Notes: generated from the letters alone by a model not told the origin. A stretch of DNA of 64,000 nt from Hybos culiciformis (GCA_964007475.1 OZ023274.1:22464043-22528042), one strand, 5' to 3'. Shown: positions 18,297 through 30,293, counted from the stretch's first letter. Translations and numbers: made by a program.

Positions 18297-18831
18297 AGTG
18301 GTGGGATGTTAAGATTTCGAAAAATTCGATATTCGACATTCGATCGAATGGCAGTATGTTATGACAAAATCGCTTCTACGTTTTCTCGCTACGGTATCAC
18401 AAAATTTTTTCAAGTGATACGGAATCGAATAAAAAAAATATATGAAAAAAGAAATTATTTTTATTCAAATTTATAAAAATTAATTTTGAATAATCAAAAA
18501 TATTTTTTTTTAATTATTTAAAAATATTATTTTAATATTTAATAAAAAAAAAAATGAATCTAAAGGTAGGTAGGTAGGTAGGTAAACATTTTTATTTATA
18601 AAAATTAAAAACAATTTTAATAAATGTAGGTAAATAAAAATAATTATGTTTATTATTATATTATTATTTTCTTTTTGGTTATTTTTTTTTTTTAACGTCA
18701 AAAATTCTTTCAGAAAATGATTTTCGAAAGTATCGAAGCGAGAAAATCTTAACATGTTGCCAAAAAATCCACTCGCTTCGATGTTCGATACATCTTCGCT
18801 GTTCGAATCACAACTTAACATGCCACCACTG
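18297..18831. mobile_element. Innermost inserted MITE
   Basis: AGTGGTGGGATGTTAAG and CTTAACATGCCACCACT form inverted ends. Subterminal TCTCGCT/AGCGAGA and TTCGA blocks are spread through both arms. It interrupts the end of the TTAA-flanked element between its TATTC and TGGTCTAG. A GGTA microsatellite lies inside at 18565-18584. No target duplication could be defined. Confidence 0.65.
18565..18584. repeat. (GGTA)5 microsatellite
   Basis: Five tandem copies of GGTA inside the innermost MITE. Confidence 0.9.
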
Positions 18832-20989
18832 GTCTAGAAATTTGAAAAAATCCTTTTTTTTTTCATATTTTCAAAGTTTAACCCTTTAAAAACATGTCTT
18901 TAATAGGATTTTAGAAAATTCAAATTATTTTCGGAGGTATGGCTGTTTTACTAAAATATCATTTCATGAATTAAGACTGCGAGAAACTTTACGTGAAACT
19001 TTAAACGCGTTTTTCTCAAAACTGTCTTTTTTAAAACGTTTCCCATGACAACTCAAGTCCTACTGAACCGATTTACTGCAAATTTTGTAGAGGTCTTCTT
19101 CATGGGCTTTTCTATCGCATGAACTATCCTCATCCCAAAATTTTAATGCTACTATTTTTAAAAATTTCCAAAAACTATAAAAAAGTGGTGCAAAAACAAA
19201 TTTTTTTTTCAAGTAGTCGCCATTTTTTTTTCAACTCTTTTAGTTCGAACGGTAGAGGCATTCCTATAAATTAATAATCGTTTTTTTTTTTTTCAAATTG
19301 CCAGAAGGGCTGAATCGTGGGAATGGTCACGTGCCAGCTTTTTGAGAGCCCCCACTTCATCAGCTGCGAACTCTTTGAATTTTGGATTTTTTACTTTTTT
19401 TTTTTTTGCTGTATTTTTAAAACATTAATAAATATCCTATAAAAAAATGAATAGTAAAAATATTGATTGGTTTTTTTTACAGCACTTCAAAAATTGCGTT
19501 AAATTCGTGCATCTAGACCAGAATACCCCCTTAAGCAAGTAAGGTTCAAATCAAATCTTATCCGATTGAGATTTTAATTGTTTAAAAATTCTAGGAAACT
19601 TTTTCAATTCTTAAAATGTCTGGAATTATTTCAATTTTTGTTTACTTAAATTTTTGTTTCTTGAATTAAAATTATTTTCCTATTATTTATGTATATACAT
19701 ACATATGTATTTTTTTAAGTTTTTCTTAACATTGGTTTTAAAAACAGATAATGGACTTTAGGGGCCCCGAAAATAACTAAGCTTCAGGTCCCAAAAAACT
19801 TAGATCCGCCACAAACGTACACTTTGTGGTTGAATAACGTTCACTTCCTGGTGTAAATTTAAACTCTGTTGTTTAATGCGTACACTAATGGTGTAAAATT
19901 AAACTCTGTGCTGTAAATTTAAAAAAAATGCGTGTAGGGCGTTGAGCACGGGGGGTTGGGCGCTGGGCGGGCATTGTCCTTACCTATTCAAAACGCCCTG
20001 GAACTTGGAAAACTATTAAAGGGTTACTGAAATATTGAGTTTCGCAAAATATTTAACATTGTCACACTTCTTAAGAATTTATTATTTTTATATTTTTTTT
20101 AAAACCATAGGTAGGACAACCTCAAAAATGCTGTAAAACGCACCGTTTTCGAGATATTTGCGAAAAACTAAAAATATGCAGAATATGTATTTAGGAGGAC
20201 AAAAATGGTCAGCTTAGTTGTGAAGCATTCGATTTTCATCATCAGAAATATTGAAAATTTTTTAGTTAGATTATGAATTTAAAATTATTTTAGGTATTAA
20301 TAAATAAATAAATAAATAAATATATACAACAGCTAAAGAATTACAACTTCATATAACTATAACGAATTCAGCCGTTGCTGTTTTTCTTATGAATTAAAAA
20401 TCCTTGAAATCACTATAATTTTTTTCGTTTTTGGCTCAATGAAATTTTGGCCATGACAAAGAATATTGAAAATAAATTTTTTTTTTTTAAATATTTTATT
20501 AAAAATTTAATAAAAAATAATAAATTCATTCAACCTACAAAACAGTTTATTTAAATGAAACGGAGAAAATAAAAACCACCTAACGACAGAATAAAAACAT
20601 GATTTTTTTTTGAATTTGGTCATCACAGATCACCCCATATAATTTTTTTCTTCTAAACATTTTTAAAAGTTCTGTTCTTTCTTTTAATTTCAATAAATTT
20701 GTTTTTGAAAAAAAATTGAAAAAATTTTTTATTTTATTAATTTTTTGTAAACAAATCATTATTTCGTTTTCACACGTGACGAAAAATCTGGCGATTATCC
20801 AATTTAATAAATTGGATATTAAAAAATAAATTTTTATTCTTAAATTTTTTGAATTTGTATACATAGTTGTTGTTTCAGAATAATAATGTACGTCAGAGAG
20901 ACACACCTCCCTTCGCGTAAAAAAACTATAAAAATGATAATACATATATGTAAGTATGTATACCTAAGTGTTTTTTTAGTGATAAAATA

Positions 20990-21560
20990 AAATGACCATA
21001 TATTTTATGCTGAAATCCGGGACCAGTTAGTTCAAATAAAAATAAAAAAAGGATTAACGCATTCTCGGTACATAGTTTTCTTAGTTTATTTAATTGTTCC
21101 GAATTAAAATATCATAGAGTTTTCATTTTATTCATTTAATTAATATTAAAAATAAAAAAAAATAAAAAAAAAAAAATAAAATAATTATTCTTAATATTTT
21201 TAATTAGAAGAAATAAATTTTATAAAAATAAACTAATAATAAATACTATTGCATTAAGCGTATTTTTCTGCTGAATGAATTTTTTTTAGAGTAAATCTTC
21301 ATTACTAGAAATAAAATTATAAAACTCTTCACATAAATAAGAGAAATTACACTTCACTTGCAGTATCGCTTTTAATGTATCCACCCTCAACTCCGTTTTT
21401 TCAATGGACCAATACTTATTGACCACTGAAAATACTCGTTCGGTTGTTATTTAATTGGAAATAATAAGGTAAGCTGTACAATACGGAACACTTTCCGGGA
21501 CAATTTTCAATGCAGAACATACGCATAATCCGGGACGTCTGGCCACTTTATGATAAAATA
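20990..21560 (-). mobile_element. hAT transposon relic
   Basis: On the - strand, 21286-21447 is one open frame ending in a stop that reads TTERVFSVVNKYWS, then ELRVDTLKAILQVKCNFS, then EEFYNFISSNEDLL. This is the C-terminal dimerisation region of a hAT transposase, with the hallmark ERVFS. Imperfect inverted flanks with CCGGGAC near 21021 and 21530 may mark its ends. The upstream transposase is missing or too decayed to read. Confidence 0.7.
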
Positions 21561-21679
21561 AAGTTTAAATGTTATAGGATCAAATTTTTGAGTTCAGTTT
21601 AATTTCTTCTTTTTTTAAATCAATTGAAATTAACCAAAGTTATCTGTTTAATTTACATATAAAGTTTTATTTTCAATTT

Positions 21680-21835
21680 ATGTTCTAGTTCATTTTTTTT
21701 AGGTTCTAGTACACTTTTTTTAGGTCCCAGTTCGTTCAAATTTTTTTTAATTTTTTCGAAATTTTTTTAGGTCCTAGCTCATTTTTTGCTTTTAGGTTCT
21801 AGTTCATTAGGTCCTAATTCGTGGCGCCCAAAAAT
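21680..21835. repeat. Degenerate AGGTTCTAGTTCATTTTTT tandem repeat
   Basis: About six imperfect copies of a 20-35 base unit built from AGGT(T/C)C(T/C)AGTTCATT and a T-run. It lies between two hAT fragments and may derive from one of them. Confidence 0.6.
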
Positions 21836-21847
21836 TGTCCGAAATTG

Positions 21848-21957
21848 AAAATACTCGTTCTGAGTCAATGTTGGCTTAATTGTACAAATAGCATCAAATA
21901 ATATTTGCAAATTATCAGTTGTTTTCCCAGTGTTCCGAAATAATGTAAATTTTTTAT
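21848..21957 (-). mobile_element. Second hAT transposase fragment
   Basis: The - strand reads FRNTGKTTDNLQILFDAI then CTIKPTLTQNEYF, matching the stretch just before and into the SERxFS motif of hAT transposases. It shares GAAAATACTCGTTC with the fragment at 21286-21447 because both encode that motif, so it belongs to another copy or family. Confidence 0.55.
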
Positions 21958-22667
21958 TATATTTTTAATTTTAAATAAGTTAACACCGATTAGTCCAACT
22001 AATTAAAAAAAAACATGAGGTGTCATGTGACACCCGACAAAGCGATCTTACGCCTAAAAGTATAATTTTTAAAATTTAAATAATATATATATGTATTATA
22101 TGTATATGTATGTACTAGTCATCATATTCTATCATGGAAATAATTGGTTTGTGGTAGCTAAAATAAGAGACAAATGTTTGTGACTCTGTTTTGTTGACAT
22201 ATCTGGAAAATTTACTTTTTTTTTTATCTCTAATGTTTTCTCGTTTTAATACTCTAATTTTCGCAATAAATTTTACACAATTTATAATTACATATTTATA
22301 GCTACATATTTTTCAACACAAGTCCAAAGTAATATAATATTTATAACTATAGATAATAATATCAATAAATTTGGTTTTTGGGCTTCCGTTTTTTAAATTG
22401 AATTCACGCAACAGAATAATATTAATCCAATTAAGTAAATAAATTGTCAATAAATTAATGAGAAATCAAAAAATATCGAATTTATCAATTAAAACTCGTA
22501 AATATAATTATATTAGAATTTATTAAAATTTCAAATTAAATTGACCTAATATAAATGTTTAAAAGTTTTTTTAAGTTGCTAGAATTCTTTTTTGCCGACA
22601 AAAATTTGTGGGATTTGCGGAGCCACTGACCACCCGCCCGCTCCCCCGCCCTTCTCCTTTTTTGCAA

Positions 22668-22732
22668 AATTAATTTCTCGTCAAAGTTCTGTTTAAAATT
22701 TTTTGTGAAAAGGCTTTGACGAGAAATTAATT
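22668..22732. repeat. 19-bp perfect hairpin
   Basis: AATTAATTTCTCGTCAAAG at 22668-22686 is followed after 27 bases by its exact reverse complement at 22714-22732. It lies in a relatively G/C-rich patch (about 22600-22960) with two GGGCC...CTCCGAAA boxes, probably part of an unidentified repeat. Confidence 0.75.
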
Positions 22733-24138
22733 TTTCAAAAAAAGTTTTGTTTAAAAAACGTATGAAGTAAAGTATGAAAATATTGAAGGGCCATAACTCC
22801 GAAATGGGGGCTTTCCCACAAAAACCGTCTCGGATTTAACATTTTAGAGATCGCCCCTACCACCTACCCAAAAATATGGCAAATCGGGTACAAAAAACAA
22901 TGTCCATACAAAAATATATGAAAACATTTGGGGGCCCTTTCTCCGAAACTTCCACATCCTTTTTTTTTTCATTTCACTCCCTATTCAATATCCTCCGTAA
23001 AGATGCTTCGCTTCAAAAACGTTGTATCGGAGTCGGATTATAATTCCGGATATCGGAGACGAATACATAAGAAAAAAACCGCGGATTTTCGGATTCAGTT
23101 TATCCGTTTCAGAAATTCTACCGCTGAACTACAAAAGCACTTCGGTAAATAATTACTGGAACTTAATAATATAAAAAAGATTAAAAAAACTAACGTCTAT
23201 TTGTATTTGTAATGCTTTAGCAGAAAGTTTGTAACATTTTATCTTTTATTTATATAATAGTTGAAATTTGTAATAAATAATTTATTTAGAATGAAAAACC
23301 GTTACTGAAATGAGTTTTTTAGTATACACATACCTAGCCTTCATTTATTACAGTTTAAAAAACCTAAGGATGTTGTTTTTGTACACCAAACTTTGAATTT
23401 TACGACGACTTGTTTTGTGATAGTAAGACTGGAAAATGTTACCAACATATTTGAAAAAACACAAAAGCCTTAAGCTTACTTTAATTAATTTTGAATAGAA
23501 AAGTTAAGGAAATCTAAAAAAAATTAAACGAATTAAACAAATGTGAAATGAAATAAATATTTCAAAGCAATAAAATAAAATTATATCATATGTTTGTGGA
23601 AATTTCTAGCTTACGTAAAACAATTAATTAATTCAATAATTTGCTTCGACGATGAAAATTTTTGAATGCGCAACTGTTTATTTATTTTCCAACTAATTGT
23701 ATTTATTACATATGTACGTACTTTATATATATTAGAATTTCTTTTTTCAAATATTATTTTATTTTTAAATTTGTGTTTCTAAGAATGATTTATATATTAT
23801 TTATTTACTATTTATATTACGCTTTGAGTCCAGAACAAACATAAATAGATATTTAAGTACTATTTATATACATAGAAACGAACATAGATGTTATGTACTT
23901 ATTAAAGAAGCTTTTTACTTTAATTTTCAATAATATTTACAGAAAATAATTTCTAATTAAAATATTGCTCAACTTGTATGATAATAAATGTTTGGAAATT
24001 GGAATCTAAAGCAATGATTGATGACAGATATAATATTGTAATAATTTCATCTACATATAATAATAATAATTATATGTATAATCTCAAAGATAGGTATTTT
24101 GCTCTCAGTGAACTACTTGCTTTCAAGTGTGTTTCAAC

Positions 24139-24624
24139 CAGAGCTGTGGAGTCGGTCAGCAAAATTATCGACCCCAACTCCGACTCTTCATTTTTTTTCT
24201 TTGACGACTCCGAGTTCGACTTCGACCCGACTCCTACTTTGACTACTTTGACTCTCTGTCTGATACCAATGTACTATTCTTTCTGTACCCGCACCAGCAA
24301 TTATAAAAAATAGTATTTCCCGAAATTGCCATAAATTTTAATATGAACATAAAAGGGTATTTCCAGTAATTTTCCCGGTAAGCCAAAAATCGTGATAATA
24401 TATTTTTATTGGATTCCTGTGCCAGACACTTGGTTGTTGCTTTGTTAAATTTAATTATAAAAATATAATTATAAAAATGTTTTATTTAATTTAATATGTT
24501 TTGGCCGAGTATACTTTAAATTTTATAGTTTTGGAGTCGTAGTCGGAGTCGGCTTTATTTTGTCGACTCCTACAACGACTCTTAACAAGCAAAAATTACT
24601 ACCGACTCCGACTCCACAGCCCTG
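24139..24624. mobile_element. hAT-type MITE, GGAGTC-rich, copy 1
   Basis: Ends CAGAGCTGTGGAGTCGG and CCGACTCCACAGCCCTG are inverted copies, flanked by the perfect 8-bp duplication GTTTCAAC (24131-24138 and 24625-24632). Both subterminal regions are rich in GACTCC/GGAGTC. It is 486 bp long with no transposase. The open frame across it is a by-product of the repeat. Confidence 0.9.
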
Positions 24625-24963
24625 GTTTCAACAAATAAATGGTAATGGAAGCAGTTGCAAGGAGATAGTTTTAAAAATTGAAGGTTCAACACTTCACGAA
24701 ATTATTATCGTTATATACTTATAAAGATCTACTCACGAACATACCTCTTCTATTTTCAATAACTAAGTTTTTAATCGATTTTTGATTAAAAATTATTTTT
24801 TTTACGTTTTTGATTTTATTTTGGTAATCAAACTTAGTGAAAGCTTAAGCTTTAAAGAATGAGAATTTATATAAGTGGTGTTTATTCGTGAAGATTAAGA
24901 TAATTTTTATTCCAAATTATCTTAATTCCCGCGAATAATTATCACTTTCAACATTATTATAAG

Positions 24964-25328
24964 CAGGGCTGTGGAGTCGTCAAAAAATAGTTCCAACTCC
25001 GACTCCAACCGCTAAAATTTTTAATGTACGACTCCGACTCCAACTCCAAAGCTAAAAGTATGTGGAAATATATTTTTAAATACTAGTGAAAACTATGCTG
25101 TGGGTAATGAATGGAAGGGAATTTATTATATAATATAAAGCACGTGCATATACAAAATTTTTAAAATTCAATGAACTTTGAAACATGTGCTAAAAAAATT
25201 CTTGGGGTCGGAATCGCGAATTTTCGTAACGACTTCGATCCGACTCAAACTCCGATACAAACACCACAACTCCGACTCCACAACTCTGACCCCACAACCC
25301 CGACTCCGACTCCAACTCCACAGCCCTG
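24964..25328. mobile_element. hAT-type MITE, GGAGTC-rich, copy 2
   Basis: Ends CAGGGCTGTGGAGTCG and CTCCACAGCCCTG, flanked by the perfect 8-bp duplication ATTATAAG (24956-24963 and 25329-25336). Same family as the copy 340 bp to the left, inserted independently because the target duplication differs. 365 bp, no coding sequence. Confidence 0.9.
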
Positions 25329-26469
25329 ATTATAAGGATAGGAAATGAAAATTTAAATCTATCGATAACTCAAATAAGAATTTAATTTTCTAAGTGAATG
25401 AGGAAGAGAAATTTTGCAAATTCAATCACCTTTACTAAATAAATAGGTACTAATAAAATTAAGAATGGATCAAATTATGTCTGTTTTTATTACATCAATA
25501 AAATTGAATTATTTTATTTTTATATAAAACAAAATGAAGAGTCTAATAGAAAATTATGCAATTATCTAGCATAATGTATAATGTGTAGTAAAAGTAAAAG
25601 TAAGGCTTTTGTTTTTTTTTTTTTTTAATAGTAACAAAAATTTCACGTCAGAATAATAAGCCATAAAAATGTACCTTAAAAAATAAATTTCATAATTTTA
25701 ATAATTTAAAAAAATTATGAAATAATAATAAAATTTATGCACTTCTCAAAATCATGGTCTGGGTTTTATTGTTCTTAAATATAAAATTAAAAAAAATTAT
25801 AAAATTATTTTGTTTTCCATAATATCCGGTGTATTGTTTTTTTCTTTAACTTATTACTTAATTTTGTGTGTTTGAAAAAAATTAAAATCCGTGACCAAAA
25901 CTTATAGATATTATTATAATACATATATCTACAATTTTTATCCTCAATGTCTTAAGACGGAAATAATATATAGAAACGGGATTGATAACTGGGCGGACAA
26001 TATAAACAATTGCATGAAATTATTTGTAAAATTTTGGTTTTTGGTTTAAGATTTAAAAATATGATTTAAAAATATGAAAAATTTTAAAACTTAATAATAT
26101 GTTTGCCTTTTTTTATTTCCTTTTTACATAGTTTGATTTATATAAAAATTTTGTCTAAATAGGTATAGTTAAGATAGTACTAAGCTTTTAATATTAGTTT
26201 AATTTTCAACTGATAATTATTATGTTAGCTTTTATTATGTAAACGGCCATAATAAAATGTAGATCAGAGCGTCGCGTCGTCGCCACTAAAACATAAAATG
26301 ATGATATTGATAACTTCAAGAATGTTGAATATCGGTGTAGATGTAATTGGTATGCTTAATTTTGTTAATTCTGTCAAAAAATATTCTTACATAATGAACA
26401 GTTAATTTTTTTGATGAGGTGGGAAGTTGCATGTCGCAAAAGCGAGGACTATATGTTTTTGCATTATGT

Positions 26470-26790
26470 TTTTCCTAATTTCCGCCCCGCCTTTCTGCAA
26501 CTCCCTTCCAACTCTACCCTTCTTCAACTCTACCATTCTTCAACGTCACTGCTCCGTTCCGATCTTACCTACCGTTCCAACTTCCCGCTCCACTTTTCCG
26601 CTCCCCTCTTCCGCTCCTACCTTCTGCTCCGCCCTTTCGCTCCTCTATTCCCTTACCACTCCTCTCTATCCGCCTAGTTCCGCTTCTTTTCTGTCCTGCC
26701 CGTTTATTCCTCCCTTATCATCTCTCAGTTCCTTCTGCGTTTCTTTTTTGTTCGTCCGTCTTTACTCTTCCCCTTTTCTTTTTTTAAGGA
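26470..26790. repeat. C/T-rich low-complexity tract
   Basis: About 320 bases of imperfect CTCC/TTCCGCTCC/CAACTCTACC strings with almost no G on this strand. It directly precedes the R1-like relic and could be its 5' untranslated part or an older satellite. The two open frames through it reflect base composition. Confidence 0.6.
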
Positions 26791-26872
26791 TTTTTTTAAT
26801 ACTAATATTTATTTAAAGTATATTTAAATTTATTTACTTGAAGTTTATTTATTTGAAGCATATCCAATCAAA

Positions 26873-28491
26873 ATGGACCTAAAAAATAGTTTTCGACAGC
26901 AGTGCCTAGAACTAAACCAAAACATAAACCAATGTTCGGCCTATCTCTGGTGGTTCTTACTCACAAACCAACACAAAGATTTACATATAGATGTCGTGTT
27001 TGTTGGTGTTTCATTGCCAATTCTTACAACAGTGACCACTGAACCATTCACACTCGAAGAAAGCAGGACGCAAACAGAAAATAGGTAAGTCTCCTGGCCC
27101 AGATGGAATACCCAACGAGATCATAGTGCAGGTTATAAAACACTTTCCGGAATGTCTCTTAAAGCTATTCAATAAATGTCTAGCCGAGGGAGTCTTTCTG
27201 GAAAAGTGGAAAAACCAAAAGCTGATTCTTCTGAGGAAGCCAATGAAGCCGACGAACCTAACATCATCGTACCGTCCGATTTGCCTCCTGGACACCATGG
27301 GTAAGGTTTTGGAATGATTGATTCTCCAGAGGCTGGAAAGTCATATAGAAGAACACGGTGGACTGTCAAGTCGACAGTTCGGGCTCAAAAAACAAAAGAT
27401 TGTCAACAATCCATGAGATCCAGGAAGTGATTAATATCACCAGACTAGGAAACGTAGGAACCGGGAAGAAGATTCACAGCTCTTGTCTTAATAGATGTGA
27501 AAAATGCCTTTAACTCCCTAGAATGGGAACACATAATTAAAGCGCTGAGGCTAAGGGAAGTGCCTGGCTACCTGGTAGATATCGTCAATAACTACCTAAG
27601 TAACCGAAAGGTGTTCTACGTACGAAAAAACTTCAGAGAAAATTCTATCCGGAGTCACACTGTCGAAGATGTTGTATGCTTGTCCGGTATGGGCGAAGGC
27701 AATGGAGAAGCCATCCTACAAGAGCAGTGCTAATTCCGTAAATAGATGTTCGGCGTTGAGGATAGCTTCGGCTTACGAAACTGTCTCGGATAGCGCAGTC
27801 CTTGTGGTAGCAGGAATACCTCCTATTGACCTGATGGCGGCGGAAAGGAGTACGGTTTTCTGGCAGTCACAGGAGGAAGAAGTTGACGAGATTCGGACAC
27901 AAATAAAGAAAGCAGCCAGGCTCGAGCTACTAAACAAATGGCAGATGCGTTGGGATGGTAGTACATCAGGTAGGTGGACACACAGGTTGATCCCAAGAAT
28001 AGAAAAGTGGATAAGTAGAAAGCATGGGAACGTGAATTTTTAAGAGGGATCATGTGATTACTGCGGAGAGGAAATCGATGATGCCTTCCACACATTTTTC
28101 AAATGCAAAGAGTGGGAGGGTGACAGAACAAGGGTTATTGAGTAGGTAGGGGTAGAAATAACACCAGGAAATATGGTAGCAGTGATGTTAGAAGCAGAAG
28201 AAAAATGGCGTGCAATGGAGGTGTTTTTCAGGAACATTCTGAAAGCTAAGCAGCAGCGCTTGAACGCCTAAATTTCTGGAGGGGCACCATGGAAACGTGA
28301 AAGAAGGAGATAGTAGGAACGGGCTGGGCTACTCGCGAAGGAATGCCGTAAGGTGGTACCGCGTGTAGCCACTCAGCAGCCAGGAATGTGGGGTTTTAGT
28401 AGGTAGTTCAAAATAGTTTGGAAACTAGTTTGAGAGTCCGACACTCTGTGCGTCCATGCATTTCCCCACCTTCTCAAAAAAAAAAAAAAAA
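26873..28491 (+). mobile_element. R1-clade non-LTR retrotransposon, dead and deleted
   Basis: Reverse-transcriptase pieces run in order: KSPGPDGIPNE (27086), FPECLLKLFNKCLAEGVF and YRPICLLDTMGKVLE (to 27317), LSSRQFG, then ALVLIDVKNAFNSLEW (about 27480-27530), which carries the first catalytic Asp. A deletion near 27650 removes the segment with the catalytic DD motif. The sequence resumes with the R1-type C-terminus: YACPVWAKAM, VVAGIPPIDLMAAERS, GRWTHRLIPRIEKW, a Cys/His knuckle (CDYCGEEIDDAFHTFFKC), then the AEEKWRAMEVFF region. Several frame changes and stops are present. It ends in a poly(A) tract of 16 at 28476-28491. No rDNA flank is visible, so this copy lies outside the usual R1 target. 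Confidence 0.85.
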
Positions 28492-28815
28492 CTTCGTATT
28501 TAAACTATTAGGTTGACTATGACTTCGATTATTTAAATGCTAAAATATGCATAATTTTGTTCAATTTCAGCGGAAACAGTTCCGGAAAGAATTTTATATT
28601 TCACAATTGTTTAAGAGTTTTCATCGGTTTGAACATAAGTTCAATTTCGATGCAAGCATTTCATGTTTTGGTTTCTACTTTATTTAATTTTAGACTCTCG
28701 TAGTTTTGTATTTTTTTCTTCGATAATATGTAAATATTTGTCAATTGTTCTTTGTTAGCAATTAAAAATCAACGTTGTCGATGTGCATATCGAAAATCCA
28801 ATGATCCCCCTCCTT

Positions 28816-28962
28816 TCGAGTCGAGTGATATAATATTGACAAGTGTCTATGTGTTATTGTGTAAATACAGAACGAGTTGTAGAACAAATTTTGTTAACAT
28901 ATCTTATATACTGTTTTAATGTGCATGGGAGAGGTAGTTGCAGTATATACATTTGCAATGCA
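28816..28962 (+). repeat. Dispersed repeat family, copy a
   Basis: CGAGTGATATAATATT, GTGTCTATGTG, ACGAGTTGTAGAACAAATTT, ATACTGTTTTAATGTGCATG and ATTTGCAATGCAAAAA recur in inverted orientation at 33056-33200 with about 85% identity by eye. The two may be the ends of a 4.4-kb unit or independent MITE copies. Confidence 0.7.
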
Positions 28963-29088
28963 AAAACAAAAAAAAACAAAAGTTGATAAACAAATTTTTT
29001 TTTTCATTTTTTGTTGGTGTTTGTCTGTATTGAAATATTGATAGTGATATTATTTTTGTTTAGGTATTACGCAATATTCAATACGAAA

Positions 29089-29170
29089 CATCTAAATCAT
29101 TTCATTGTTCACGCTGATGCATCTAAATTAATTCATTATTCACGCTGATGAGTCTAAATGATTTCATTCA
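29089..29170. repeat. 31-bp tandem repeat, about 2.6 copies
   Basis: CATCTAAATCATTTCATTG followed by TTCACGCTGATG repeats at 29089, 29120 and, partially, 29151. Confidence 0.8.
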
Positions 29171-29171
29171 T

Positions 29172-29250
29172 TTTCACTCGTGTCAATGTGTTTTTGTGTA
29201 TACACAACTCGTAATGAATAACAAATTTAGTTAACATATATAATAATCTA
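29172..29250 (+). repeat. Dispersed repeat family, copy b
   Basis: CACTCGTGTCAATGTG, TTTTTGTGTATACACAACTC and AACAAATTTAGTTAACATAT match the left two thirds of copy a and the copy at 33222-33292. Confidence 0.65.
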
Positions 29251-30293
29251 CTATTAACACTTTAATTTAATAAAATATTCCTACGTTTTTTCAACTTAAA
29301 GGGTTTAGTATTCAAAACGTTAATGAAATCAATAATTTTTAATGCACTAATTACGCATTAACAACATTTTTCAAGAAATTTTTTAAAAGAAAATTCTGAA
29401 AGTTGACTATTTAAAATTTAAAAGTTTATAATGGTTTTAAAACAAAATTTAAATAAAACTAAATATAATCTCCTGTCAAAGTTTGTTAATTTCTTCTTTC
29501 GAATATCTAAAATATGATTACTCATTAATGTAACCTTTATTATAAAGTTAGATGGAATTAAGAGGAAAAAATAACCAATTTAGTAATTTCTGGGAAATTG
29601 GAAAAAATTAGTTATTGAACTTTGGGCGACAATATAATTTTCGTTCTATACTTTAATAAATAATTATCGGAAGAATTAGTATACAGTTTTGAGTTTATTT
29701 TGTAAAATTAATTTTTCTAATAAACTGTTAATAAGATAAAATGAAATACATTTTTAGATGGAAATTTTTCCGGTTATAATTCAGAGTTGAACTGTAGAGA
29801 TAATTCGTCGTCTAAGTATTAAGGATTTAGATTACAAAAAGAGAATTCTAACAAATACTGGTATTAAAGATTCGGTATAAATGATATTTACAGTTTAGTT
29901 AGAAACTAACCCATCCAAAAAATTAAAATAATTTTCATTACCTACCTCTATTATGAAGAGGAAAATCTTAGTAGTTTTTAATCAATTTGATATAGGTACG
30001 TACTACGTATACTGTTTGTATCAATCTGTTGAAACATCATGTGCAGCGAACCATTATTAATTTTTTTTTATGTAATTTTCTCAATTTTTTTTTTTAAATA
30101 TAAGACAGATTTGGTGTAAAAATATGTTAGAATGTGTGATAAATATATAACGTTTAGTTATAAAGCCAATTTTTTTTTCTTTAAAATACTTTTTATTATT
30201 ATATTATATTTATTATTTATTTATTATATTATATTTATTATATTTATTATTTTATTAAAAATTTTGTTTTGATTTTTAGATAAAAGTGAATTT

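Larger units (their letters stand above)
18287..19530. mobile_element. TTAA-flanked element (piggyBac-type target)
   Basis: Inverted ends GGGGGTATTC ... GAATACCCCC, each bordered by TTAA (18283-18286 and 19531-19534). Beyond the ends, TGGTCTAGA on the left (resuming at 18830) matches TCTAGACCA on the right, so the left end is split by the insertion at 18297-18831. TTAA duplication is typical of piggyBac elements, although the terminal Gs are not the usual CCC. No transposase seen. Confidence 0.75.
17859..19812. mobile_element. hAT-like nonautonomous element nested in the above
   Basis: Ends GTGGCGGATC ... GATCCGCCAC with subterminal CTTCAGG and GGCCCC blocks on both sides, resembling hAT elements with CAGTGGCG-type ends (compare the element at 48307-49266). 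The outer CA/TG bases have decayed and no target duplication is visible. It contains the TTAA-flanked element at 18287-19530. Confidence 0.6.
17776..20216. mobile_element. Outer element of a nested transposon cluster (8-bp TSD)
   Basis: Inverted arms 17776-17856 and 20130-20216 (TAAGCTGACCAT outermost, then GGAGGACA, TTTTTAGTTTTT, GCAAATATCTCGAAA) are flanked by the perfect 8-bp duplication GTTGTGAA at 17768-17775 and 20217-20224. An 8-bp duplication fits hAT or P-type elements. No transposase was found; the middle is occupied by the elements at 17859-19812. Confidence 0.85.

Noticed and set aside
20580..20945. 121-aa minus-strand ORF
   Set aside because: Low-complexity Phe/Lys/Ile/Asn content typical of chance frames in AT-rich DNA, and no recognisable motif. 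It could be a decayed transposon piece but cannot be supported.
23978..24313. 111-aa ORF
   Set aside because: Most of its C-terminal half is the GGAGTC-rich end of a hAT MITE.
26411..26816. Two overlapping ORFs (88 and 129 aa)
   Set aside because: They follow the C/T-rich composition, with Ser/Pro/Leu/Phe runs in two frames at once.
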